From Oscarella lobularis (Eukaryota; Porifera; Homoscleromorpha; Homosclerophorida; Oscarellidae): 64,000 nucleotides of DNA. The DNA is taken from the NCBI RefSeq assembly GCF_947507565.1, contig NC_089182.1:3038001-3102000 (forward strand). Direction: 5' to 3'. Both the position numbers and the translations under genes were made by a program. Positions 43,409-53,661 of this stretch are shown here, in pieces. The stretch's first letter is position 1. Each line of letters opens with the position of its first letter. Below the pieces are notes generated by a model. The model had not been told where the DNA came from. It did not search any database and saw nothing but the letters and a program-made list of their open reading frames with translations.

Positions 43409-46400
43409 ATGACGATCGAACTAGCCGCCGTGTTCGTCGTCGTCGCAGCGTGCGTCCTGCCGGCCGCCGGCGACGTCTATCGCATCGAATCGACGAGCAG
43501 TGGAGCAGAATGCTGGAGCGACGCCGAAGGAGGGCGTGGTTGCCCGAACATGTCCGCGGCGATCGACGCGGCGGCGAAATCGTCGTCGTTCGTCAATTGG
43601 ACGACGTTTGTGTTCGATTCGGGCACGCACGTCGTCGACCGCCTCTTGACGCTGCCAAACTCGCAGTTCCTGAGCCTATCAGGCAACTCGACGCGTCTTC
43701 GTTGCACCGGTGTTCGATCCGGGCTCGCAATAGGCGGTCCTTCGCGAGAATTTCGCGTAGAAAACGTCACCTTTGACGCGTGCGCCGTCGACGTGCAAAA
43801 CGTCGTCGCGTTGACTATCGTCAATTCGACGTTCGTCGACACGCCCATCGCTGGGCTCCACCTCGTAAACGTCTCTGACGTCAGCATACGGAGTTGCAAA
43901 TTTCAATCGGGTTCTTCTGGAGTGAAAATCAACGTCACGTCGCAGCGAAGCGTCATCGACGTCGCTGATTCGCTATTCAGTGATCTAATCAGCGATAAAT
44001 TATATAGTTATGGATCCGGCATCCAGCTGTGGGTACACAACGGCTCGAGTCAAATCAACGCGACCGTCTCCAACACGACGTTCAAGAATGACGTCGCCAA
44101 CTCGGGCGGCGCTTTTTCCCTCACAACAGACCAATCGTCGTCGTCGCGAGTCACCGTTCGCTTTGAGGATAACGTTCGTTTTATAAACTGCACGGCGAAC
44201 ACGGTCCCCGTCGACAAGGGCCGAGTCGAAGTGGACGGAAACGGCGGTGCCGTCGCCTTGGTCTTTCTCGGAAGCGGCGACGGGACGATCTCGTTCGACG
44301 ACGTCACTTTTGACTTGAATCGCGCTAAGCGCGGATCCGCTCTATTCGTGTCGTACGGCGGCGACGACGACGGCGGTCCCGTCGTCGTCGTCGATCGCTG
44401 TCAGTTCTATCGCAACGTCGCCATCGTTCACGGCGCCATCCACGTTTACAACGTCTCCGGTCAGCGACACCCAATCGAGATTGTCGACACGCAGTTTCGC
44501 TTTAATCATATTCGCGATTATCTCGTCAGCCAGTGGGTGCCCTATAAGGGAAGCGCCCTTGTACTAGTCAACACTATTGCCATCCTGGACGGTCGCGTTG
44601 AGTTTGAACGCAACAACAATAGCGCCGTTGCTCTGTTCGACGCGTGGCTTCGCCTGAACGCTGAAGCCAGCGTAAACTTCACGGAAAATCGCGGCACCAA
44701 GGGCGGCGCTCTGTATCTCAACAGCGGATCGGCTCTGCAAGCGTATGACTCGGCGTCAATCGGTTTTTACCGAAATAATGCCACGGGAGCGGGCGGCGCC
44801 GTTTTTGTCGACGACACAGCGAGTCTACTCTACGTGAGCTCATTGCTTGGGAATCGGCTCTGTTTCATGCGTTCCTATCCCGTGGCCGGCGACGTCGTGC
44901 GAGCGCGCGCCGCCTTCGTCAACAACACGGCGGGCGACGGGGGCGACGCCATCTTCGCGAGCAACTTGGACGTGTGTCGCTGGTTGCCTGACGGACGCTT
45001 TGACGTCGACGGATATCTCGACGTCGCAACGACGTGGCCCCATCTGTCCTTTTCGCCGAATCAACCAAGGACGTTTGCTAGTGCCCGGCACGGCATCGAA
45101 GTGAGCGCGACTCTGACGGCGGCGTTATCGAACGAAGATAACGACGCCGAAAAAAATTTGTCTATTCTTTGCGTTGGCGGCCACTCCGTAGATAGAACGG
45201 GAGACAGTTGTTCCGTCCAGGCGCAGCGATGCAACGAGACGATCTACTCCGGCGTTGCGTACAATTTGACGATAACGACAAAGGCGCAGCACGTTTTCGT
45301 GCGCGGTTGCGGCGGTCTGTATCTTTCGCGTTACTACACGCAGGCGATCAATGCAATGTGGACGGATCGTTTCGATGTTTTTTTCGTCTCCGATCAAACG
45401 TGGACGCTCATCTACTTCGCCGGGCCGATGGGTGCGGAAAATTCGCTCGTCTTGGAAGTCACCACCGAATACGGTGGCAAGACGAGTTTTCAATTGCAGA
45501 TGCCGACGAATTGCGCCATGGGTCACGCGCTCGTTGACGACAAAAAAGGCACGCGAGGTTGCATGTGCGAATTGCCCCGATGGCTCAACCATAGAAGGAT
45601 TCTCGCGTGCAATTGGGCCGGGGGCCTGTTGCCGTTTCCAGGATACTGGATCGGTCAGGACCCCAATCAGAAGAATATGACATCAAAAGTGGGATGGGGA
45701 TGGTGCCCCGTGGGATATTGCCATTGCAATGAAAGCGACGGCTGTTGGTTCGACGTGCGCAAACAGGACCGTCAGTGCTCCTACGGTCGATCAGGCGTTC
45801 TCTGCGGCAATTGTTCTCAAATGATTACCTTTGGCTGGTATTTCATCGATTGCCGAAACGAAACCCATTGTCCTAAAGTGAACAATCGCGTGCCTGGTTT
45901 GGGTGCCGTACTCGGTTCCATGATCGCCATCACGCTCGTCGTCGTATTTCTCGTTATCCTTATTGATTTCGACGTCACTTACGGATTCATACCACCGCTC
46001 ATCTTCTATTTTCAAATAGTCGGATTCACGCTGTCGTCGTCGCCCAATTCGGGTCTCTTCACGCAGACGCTGATTCGCTATCTCGTCTGGTTGCCGAATC
46101 TCAGCTTACCCATAAAATGGTGTCTCAGTTCGATGTCGGCGCTTCAAAGCATCGCTCTTCTCTACATCATTCCAGCGTCGGTTTTCGTCTTCATGGTGCT
46201 CTTCGCTCTTCTCGCTCGTCGAATGGCGCGCGTCGCGCGAATTCACGTCCTACGTCCCTTCTGGAGTCTCGTCACGCTCACCTACGTCGGAATTGCCTAC
46301 ACGACGACTCTCCTTCTCCACTGCGTTCCCCTCGGCGACGGCGTCGACGGCTATCGGTGGTATATGGACGCGACGGTGAAGTGCTTCGGTCCCGATCATT

Positions 46401-47125
46401 GGCGATACGGCGTTCTCGGCCTCGCCGTTCTCGCGTTCTACGTCATCCCGTTTCCGTTATTCGTCGCGTTCGGCATGCGTCGTTTTCCGCGCTTTCACGC
46501 GCTCACCGACGTCACGCAGCAGGCGTTCAAGCCGCGCTACTACTGGGGCGAAGGATTCAATTTGGGTCGTCGTTTCGTCATCATCGTCGTTCACTGCTAC
46601 GCGGCGATCAACGGCGAAACGTTTCGTCAGACGACGATTCTCATCGTTCTCATCATTCTTTCCGCCATCCACGGCCAATTGCAGTTGTACAAGGGAAAAT
46701 GGTTGAATTCCTTTGAGATTGGGTTACTCGGCATACTTTGCATTCTCTCGGCGAGTCAAATCTATTCCTATAATCCGCCCTTGCCGATTTATTTTGCTGA
46801 TACGTTGTTCGCTTTGCCGTACGTCGCCGCGTTTGCCTACTTCGTCTACTTCGTCTGCGTTCGCGTGAGGAATTGTGTTCGGGGACGACGTCGTCGTTCG
46901 GGTCAATTGAAACGAGGTGAAACCGGTTCGATTGTCGTGCGATATAACAAAAAACGAGCGATGACTGCTATCGATATGCCGGGAAGAGAGAGGACAAGTG
47001 CCGACATGTCGGCGTCTTCTAGTTTGCCTCGATCCTTCGATCGCGACGTTTTGATGGACGAGTCGAAATTGGGTTTGAGAGAACCTCTGCTGGAATTGCC
47101 GACGGACCAATGCCAAGGCGATTAG
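43409..47125 (+). CDS. Beta-helix ectodomain plus multi-pass membrane protein (1238 aa, intronless)
   Basis: One uninterrupted frame. Signal peptide (MTIELAAVFVVVAACVLPAAG). A region to about residue 560 has the periodic pattern of a right-handed parallel beta-helix (pectin-lyase-like fold), with recurring VDVADSLFSD-, VSNTTFKND- and GGAVALVFLG-type coils and many Asn-glycosylation sites. A Cys-rich stretch follows at about 690-830 (GCMCELPRWLNHRR, CPVGYCHCNESDGCW, SGVLCGNCS), EGF/laminin-like in its last part. Several TM helices run from about 834 (GLGAVLGSMIAITLVVVFLV) to 1155, then a basic cytoplasmic tail. The family role is not established to my knowledge. The form suggests a receptor or channel with an elongated carbohydrate- or matrix-binding ectodomain. 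Intronless, unlike most neighbours. Confidence 0.8.
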   Translation: MTIELAAVFVVVAACVLPAAGDVYRIESTSSGAECWSDAEGGRGCPNMSAAIDAAAKSSSFVNWTTFVFDSGTHVVDRLLTLPNSQFLSLSGNSTRLRCTGVRSGLAIGGPSREFRVENVTFDACAVDVQNVVALTIVNSTFVDTPIAGLHLVNVSDVSIRSCKFQSGSSGVKINVTSQRSVIDVADSLFSDLISDKLYSYGSGIQLWVHNGSSQINATVSNTTFKNDVANSGGAFSLTTDQSSSSRVTVRFEDNVRFINCTANTVPVDKGRVEVDGNGGAVALVFLGSGDGTISFDDVTFDLNRAKRGSALFVSYGGDDDGGPVVVVDRCQFYRNVAIVHGAIHVYNVSGQRHPIEIVDTQFRFNHIRDYLVSQWVPYKGSALVLVNTIAILDGRVEFERNNNSAVALFDAWLRLNAEASVNFTENRGTKGGALYLNSGSALQAYDSASIGFYRNNATGAGGAVFVDDTASLLYVSSLLGNRLCFMRSYPVAGDVVRARAAFVNNTAGDGGDAIFASNLDVCRWLPDGRFDVDGYLDVATTWPHLSFSPNQPRTFASARHGIEVSATLTAALSNEDNDAEKNLSILCVGGHSVDRTGDSCSVQAQRCNETIYSGVAYNLTITTKAQHVFVRGCGGLYLSRYYTQAINAMWTDRFDVFFVSDQTWTLIYFAGPMGAENSLVLEVTTEYGGKTSFQLQMPTNCAMGHALVDDKKGTRGCMCELPRWLNHRRILACNWAGGLLPFPGYWIGQDPNQKNMTSKVGWGWCPVGYCHCNESDGCWFDVRKQDRQCSYGRSGVLCGNCSQMITFGWYFIDCRNETHCPKVNNRVPGLGAVLGSMIAITLVVVFLVILIDFDVTYGFIPPLIFYFQIVGFTLSSSPNSGLFTQTLIRYLVWLPNLSLPIKWCLSSMSALQSIALLYIIPASVFVFMVLFALLARRMARVARIHVLRPFWSLVTLTYVGIAYTTTLLLHCVPLGDGVDGYRWYMDATVKCFGPDHWRYGVLGLAVLAFYVIPFPLFVAFGMRRFPRFHALTDVTQQAFKPRYYWGEGFNLGRRFVIIVVHCYAAINGETFRQTTILIVLIILSAIHGQLQLYKGKWLNSFEIGLLGILCILSASQIYSYNPPLPIYFADTLFALPYVAAFAYFVYFVCVRVRNCVRGRRRRSGQLKRGETGSIVVRYNKKRAMTAIDMPGRERTSADMSASSSLPRSFDRDVLMDESKLGLREPLLELPTDQCQGD

Positions 47126-47447
47126 TTGAATTCATATTCTGCATTTGATAGCCGTTTATATCCAATTTCTTTTTTTTTGTATCATTAAAATTCATTCGGG
47201 GTGCCTCAATAATATCTCTTTGCAAATGCTGTGCTGAGATTGATGGAAGTGAGCTTACGTCATGGATCCATAATCCATGCTTACGTAAGTTCCGACTGAG
47301 CTGCATGCCCTGGTTCGTTAGCCTAATAGGAGGAGTGATGAGCGGCACGTCGCGCGTGTACTACTCCCACGTACGCTAATAAAAGTACGGACGAAAACCT
47401 GTTTCGGGTCAGACTCTGAGCGAGCGTGGAGTCGGTCAGTTGCCTGT
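47126..47447. other. Intergenic region before first SLC34 gene
   Basis: 322 bp with no gene seen. It contains a possible polyadenylation signal for the beta-helix gene (CATTAAAAT near 47183) and a near-palindromic stretch, CTTACGTCATGGATCCATAA...CATGCTTACGTAAG (about 47254-47288). It should include the promoter of the gene starting at 47448. Confidence 0.5.
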
Positions 47448-49799
47448 ATGTCTACCGTCGACAAAGACGAAGTGTCTAAAGTCAGTCGTCTGACGCGCGG
47501 TTTGACTGTAGTATGATTCGATCATTTTTCACCGAAGGTGGACCAACCCGCCGAAGACGAGTACGATCCGTGGAATGTAATCCAGCTCAAGAACCCCGGC
47601 AAGCCGTGGTCCGGTAAGTCAACATTTTGTTCTCGGTCGGCGATTGGCCGCTCTACGGGCCAATCGCTCCGCTTTTTCGCCGATCACGCGATCCAGTCGT
47701 GATACCACGTATGGAGCGCGTGACTCTCCTCCATAGTTTAGAATTGACGCGATCGCGTTTGGATGGCTCGAACAGGGCGACTTACGCGATTTTCGCGATT
47801 TTTCCGCCGTTTCTCTTCGACCGTGGTCCCCACGTGCTGCGTCCGTGTTCATGTGGTCCAGATCGATGATGTCATCAATTAGGCTAATTAGGCTAACTTC
47901 TTCTGTACAGAGCTCGACACGAAAGGGCGTGTCTTTCGAGTGCTCTTTGCATGGATTCTCAAGCCGATTCTCCTCATCGGTTTCCTGTACATGTTCGTCT
48001 GCGCTCTCAGCTTTCTCGGCTCCGCTTTCCAATTGCTCGGCGGCAAAGAGGCGGGGCGAGCGCTGAGCAACAACGACGTTCTCTCAAATCCCATCGCCGG
48101 ACTCATGATCGGTATCCTAGCAACGGTCCTGCTCCAATCGTCGTCAACGACAACGTCGATATTGGTATCAATGGTATCTGCCGGAAGTAAGACAGAAATC
48201 AAAGCGGTCACGTGTCTAAATTCAAATTAACGTCACACCGTATTCTTTTCAGTTATTAGCGTTCAGATAGCCATTCCCATGGTGATGGGCGCCAACATTG
48301 GAACGTCGGTCACCAACACGATCGTCTCGCTCGGTCACATGAAAGACCGAGACGAATTTCGTCGCGCTTTCGCCGGGGCAACGATTCACGACATGTTCAA
48401 TTTTCTCTCCGTTCTCGTTCTTCTTCCTCTCGAAGTCGCCAGCCGCTATCTTTACCACATGTCCAAGGCAATCGTACGCAGTTTCAACTTGTCTAGAGGA
48501 AGCAAGCAAGACCTCCTCAAAGTCATAACGAATCCCTTTACCAAGAAAATCGTCCAACTCGACAAAAAGGTCATTATCAGCATTGCGAAGAACGAGGCGA
48601 CGACGAAGAGCCTGCTCAAAAAGAACTGCGGCGCGGGCATATTTGAGAGTTTCTTCGAAGTGGCCAACGTGACGCAGGGCGGCAACGAAACGGCGCAAAC
48701 GCTCACCGTTCTATCGCGCCGTCATCTCGAACCGAACGCAACGCGAGTCGCCTATAACGAATCGCTTCCGTATCGAATGATCAACGAGACGAACGCCGTC
48801 GAAGGATCGATCGTCGATCGATCGTGGCTCGTTTTGACCGAGAGCGAAATCAAGGGAAAGTGCGGTTACATTTTCGAGAATTCGTCGCTGAGCGACACCG
48901 CCGTCGGCGTCGTACTTCTCTTCGTCGCTCTCGTGATTTTGTGCGTTTGTCTCTACGCTATAGTGAAGCTGCTTCACTCGCTGCTTCGCGGTCGTCTCGC
49001 CTACGTCATCAAGAAAACGATCAATGCGAATTTTCCCAAACCGTTCGGTTTTCTCACCGGCTACGTCGCCATTCTCGTCGGCACCGGCATGACGATACTC
49101 GTCCAATCGTCGTCGATTTTCACGTCGGCGCTGACGCCGCTCGTCGGCGTGGGCGTCGTGACGATCGAGCGCACGTATCCGCTCACGCTCGGCGCAAATA
49201 TCGGCACGACCGTGACGGGCTTGCTCGCCGCGCTCGCCGCTTCGGGCGATTTCGCCGACGCGCTCCAATTGGCCCTGTGTCATTTCTTTTTCAATATCTC
49301 CGGTATTCTCATCTGGTATCCCATACCGCATCTTCGTCGCGTTCCCCTCTATCTCGCTCGTCTTCTCGGCGACACGACGGCCGATTACAAGTGGTTCGCT
49401 GTCTTCTATCTCGTCCTCGTTTTCTTTCTCATTCCCGCGGCGCTGTTCGGTTTGTCGTTGGCCGGCTGGTACGTTTTGCTCGCCGTTGCCGGACCCGTGT
49501 TTATTCTCTTCGTTACCGTCGTCGTCATCAACGTGCTGCAACGAAAAAAGCCGCGTTGGATTCATCCCGAAAAGCTGCGAAATTGGGATTTTTTACCGGT
49601 GTGGATGCACAGTCTCGAGCCCATGGATCGAGCCTTTCGCGTCTGCGTTCCGAAACGATGCAAGAAAGTGCCGGAGGACTCGGAGGCAAGCGACGAGAAA
49701 CTGGAAATGCGAAGAGTGATCGCTCTGAACGGCGACCTGAATGGTGGTGATGTCAGCGAGAAGAAAGGTTTGAATAGCAATGACTTACTTCACGTTTGA
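47448..49799 (+). CDS. SLC34A: Sodium-dependent phosphate cotransporter, SLC34 (NaPi-II) family, copy 1 (643 aa)
   Basis: Exons 47448-47480, 47538-47613, 47911-48186 and 48253-49799 give 643 aa, close to the usual ~640-690. The two inverted Na/Pi repeats are clear. The first has [11 protein letters not shown] and then [13 protein letters not shown] and [14 protein letters not shown]; the second has [18 protein letters not shown] and [17 protein letters not shown] large extracellular loop with Asn-glycosylation sites lies between them (about 270-370). The N- and C-termini are cytoplasmic. Family role: electrogenic or electroneutral uptake of Pi with Na+ at the plasma membrane. Which stoichiometry applies cannot be told by eye. 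Start chosen because exon 1 (33 nt) and its phase match the second copy. Intron 2 is long for this region (297 nt). Confidence 0.93.
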
Positions 49800-50813
49800 G
49801 TCTTGTCGCACGCGAATCAGTGAACTCGCCCGCGGGAGCTCAACGTTGCTCGTGAGTTCGTACCAGTGCGCTGAAGGGGGACGCTGAATCTTAATCGGTC
49901 ATGTCCAAAACTGTGTCTTGTTCAATTATTCGTTTTTTTTTTCTTCTCTTTTCGTGTTTTTTGTTTGTGCACAGTTTTGGAAATCGCTCAAGTTTAATTT
50001 CTGTTTCGTTTTTCTTTTGGGGTCTGTTTTGTTTTGTTTTGTTTTGAGCTGAATAATAAGACGTCTAATTAAACTTTCACGGCGCCTCCTAAGACTAGAC
50101 AATAGCTTACTTTCCGCCGAGGTCCACTCTAACCGTCCACTTTTCAAGAGAAACAATGCACCCTTTAGTGCGTTCTAATAATAGCCCACGAGACGAAGTG
50201 ACGGCGTCCTCTAATTCTTATCGCTTTCTGAAACACATTCCATACAGTAGAAGGAGGAACCCAGCACCTACTCGTTTTAAAGGCGTTTGAAAAAGGATGT
50301 AGCTGCATGGTCAACGTTGTTCACGTTCATAGGACGATCAACGCTGAACGCATCAACGTCGTCCAAGAAGCTTAGCCTATGGCAAATCAGGTCTGCGACT
50401 GCGCGCTATTCAAGACGGCTAAATGACAGAGAGTCGTTTTGCGGTTGACCACAGTGACCAGGGAGGAGGTAGGTACTATAACCAGTCACAGGCAAGTTTA
50501 CTTGGAAGCCGGGAGGTGAAAATTGTCTTGACCCCACCCGCACAGCCTACTGAGAGATCCACGAGAACCACAAGAGTAGCTCTGGCGCATGCTAGTGACA
50601 TTCGGCTTGAACGATCAACCAGAAACAATTTTTCTAAAGACTGAATTTGTAAAAATGTTTTTAAGGCATGCATTACCTTTCTGTTTTGCCCGCCCACTAT
50701 AGGCGGATCTTGCCCACAACATCTTTAAAATCCGGATCCTACCTTGTCGTAGATCAGACTTCGCGAGAGACGGTCAGCTGCGCGAAGTCATAGTGTACTA
50801 GTGCCACGAGACC
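49800..50813. other. Intergenic region between the two SLC34 genes
   Basis: 1014 bp without a convincing gene. It includes TTTTGTTTTG-type low-complexity DNA at 49930-50050. It should include the 3' end of copy 1 and the promoter of copy 2. Short open frames here lack splice partners and family features. Confidence 0.55.
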
Positions 50814-53286
50814 ATGACTTCAAACAAAGCTCAAGAGGTTCAAAAGGTATCACCGAGGAATGACTTGGACATGGAATTTCCATCAATTTCCATAAATTTT
50901 CTCCCTGTCTTAGGCAAGGCGAAAGAAGGGCAAGAAATCCGACGACGACGACGAATTTTGGAATATTGAGAACGTTGAGTACGAGGACAACAGCAAAAAA
51001 TGGAACGGTAAATTTCCTCGAAAATTCCGAGAGGGAGCGCAGACCAGACGCTGCACGCGTGATTCAATGACACTTCGAAAACGTGACAAAAAACAGATCC
51101 CGTTTGGTTTGGTGTCCTTAGTACTGTTCGCGAGAATGTTCCCGCGCTGCGCGTGTAGTTGTAACATAGACATGTACGATTGCGAAATCGTCGAGTCCAT
51201 ACTTTTGCGCGGGGGCGCGGCACGTGTTTGCTCACGGATCTCTTCTCCCCCGTAGAGCTCGACACGACAGGAAAACTATTGCGCGTCGTCTTCTCATGGT
51301 TTTTCAAGCCTGTCATACTTCTTGCCTGCGTCTACTTCTTCATCTGTGCGATTCACACTCTCGGCAACGCCTTCCAATTGCTTGGTGGCAAAGAGGCAGG
51401 CGAGGTGATGAGCAACAGCGAACTACTCTCAAATCCAATTGCTGGCGTGACGATTGGCATCCTTGCGACTGCCCTTCTTCAATCGTCGTCGATGGTGACG
51501 GCGATATTGATATCTATGGCATCTTCGGAAGGTAAGCGCGCGGGGGCATAAAAGGAACGCTGGAATTATTATTCCAGCGTTCTATTAATTTTGTAGCAGA
51601 TAATGTTGTTTTTTATTTGGAATAAGAGCTTACATTTCGCAGTATCCAAATTTGATTTAGGAGAAAACTGCGCGGAGCCGCGGGGTCTAATTTCCTGCAT
51701 AGACTAAAATAATATTTTTTTCAGTGATTACCGTCAAACTGGCTATTCCCATGGTAATGGGTGCCAACATCGGCACGTCGGTCACCAATACGGCCGTCTC
51801 TCTTGGTCACATGAACAACAACGACGAATTTCGTCGCGCTTTTGCCGGCGCAACGATTCACGACATGTTCAACTTCTTATCCACTTTCATTCTCTTACCC
51901 CTTGAAGCGGCGTCCGGCTATCTCTATCACCTGACGAAAGCGATTGTTGACAGTCTCGACATAAAGGGAAGAAAAATGACGCAACTGCTCCACGCCATAA
52001 CGTGGCCCTTCAATCACGTCATCGTCCTACTCGACACGAAGGTCATCGCCGACATCGCAAAAGGCAAGGACACGACGGGCCGACGCCTGCTCAAACAGCA
52101 ATGCGGCACGGGAGAATACGAGCGGTATTTCCAAGCGGCCAACGTGACGCGCTACGGCAACGAAACGCTGCGCACTCTCACCGTCCTCTCTCGCGCTTCG
52201 GTGGGAAACGTGACGAGATACGCCTACGACGAGTTAGCCACGTCGTATCCGACAATCAACGAGACGACGGCGTCGGCGGGATCGAAGATCGACCGATCGT
52301 GGCTCGTCTTGACCGAGACCGAACTCACGGAGAAGTGCCATCACATGTTTGATAGCACGTCGATGAGCGACGCCGCTGTCGGCGTCATCGTGCTTTTCAT
52401 TGCGCTCTTCATTATCTTCACTTGTCTGTACGGCATCGTCAAAGTGCTGCACTCTGTCCTTCGCGGTCAAATGGCAAAGGCAATTCGAAAGGCAATCAAC
52501 GCCGATTTTCCCGATCCCTTCGGATTTCTCACGGGCTACGTCGCTATTCTGTTTGGCACCGGCGTGACAATGGTCATCCAGTCGTCGTCCGTTTTCACGT
52601 CGGCGCTCACTCCGCTCGTCGGCGTCGGCGCGCTCTCGCTCGAGCGCATGCTGCCGCTCACGATCGGCGCCAACCTCGGAACGACGCTGACGGGTTTGCT
52701 CGCCGCGCTCGCTACGACGGGCGACTTTTCCAAGGCGCTCCAATTGGCCATGTGTCATCTCTTCTTCAACATTTCCGGTTTTCTTCTTTGGTATCCCATA
52801 CCCTACTGTCGTCGCCTTCCCGTTTATCTCGCCCGTCAGCTGGGCAACACGACGGCTAAATACAGGTGGTTTTCCATCGTCTATATTGTTATAACGTTCT
52901 TCCTTCTTCCCGTCGCGCTATTCGGTCTGTCGATTCCCGGTTGGTACGTTCTGCTTGCCGTCGCCGGACCTATATTTATTTTGGTTGTGGCGGTTGTCAT
53001 TATCAACACCCTGCAGAGGAAGAGGCCTGAGTGGATTCATCCCGAAAAGCTGCGAGACTGGGATTGGTTGCCGCTCTGTATGCACAGTCTCAGGCCTATC
53101 GATCGTCTCTGCACCATGTGCCTTCCGCAACGCTGGAGAAGAAGAGATGATATCGAGCCGGATGACGAAGAAGACGAGGATGACGACGTTGTGGAGGACG
53201 TCGAAATGGCCATGGTTAAGGAGCTCCCCGCCGAGTCGAATGGAGATGCGGAGAAACCGGAGAAGGATGCCGAGCAGATTATGTGA
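50814..53286 (+). CDS. SLC34A: Sodium-dependent phosphate cotransporter, SLC34 family, copy 2 (654 aa)
   Basis: Exons 50814-50846, 50914-51007, 51256-51531 and 51725-53286 give 654 aa. Exon 1 (33 nt), exon 3 (276 nt) and all intron phases equal those of copy 1, so the two genes arose by tandem duplication of an intron-bearing ancestor. First repeat: [40 protein letters not shown]. Second: [34 protein letters not shown]. The extracellular loop has several N-x-T sites. The N-terminus differs (basic KARRKKGKKSDDDDEFW), and the C-terminus is a long acidic run (DDEEDEDDDVVEDVEMA), so trafficking or regulation may differ between the copies. Confidence 0.93.
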
Positions 53287-53661
53287 AAGAACGGCGAACG
53301 AATCGATGACGTTTAGTCTAGCTTGCTTGCTTGTCTGCTTTCACGCTGTCGTTGCCTGTCAATTTACGCGCGCATCTGCTCTTTTTTTTCTTTTTGATGT
53401 CCACATCTGCATGTTTTCTGTTCGCTTGGAAGTCGTAGTTAGCCACCGTTTTAGTCAATGGATTGACCTGTAGTGTGTGATTCAGTTGATGGTTAGAACA
53501 ATTATAAACAGACGAGTCTAAAGCTGCTGCTAATGCTCCGTTACCTGGTAATGCCGGCTTCTCCTAGAATATGCATGCAGAATGAGCGTCTTCTGTTCGA
53601 TGTGCGATAATTTTCGCTCTCTAGACAACGTTACAAAAACGTACCCGTGCACACTATACTC
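53287..53661. other. Intergenic region between convergent SLC34 copy 2 and CAPN7
   Basis: 375 bp between two facing stop codons. It probably holds both 3' UTRs. No gene is seen. Confidence 0.6.

Noticed and set aside
46117-46716. Arg/Ser-rich + frame inside the beta-helix gene
   Set aside because: Out-of-frame shadow of the multi-TM region, with composition typical of a shifted frame.
48711-49565. Long - frames and alternate + frames over the SLC34 last exons (also 48824-49750)
   Set aside because: Highly charged low-complexity translations shadowing a clear transporter frame; no independent splice or start signals.
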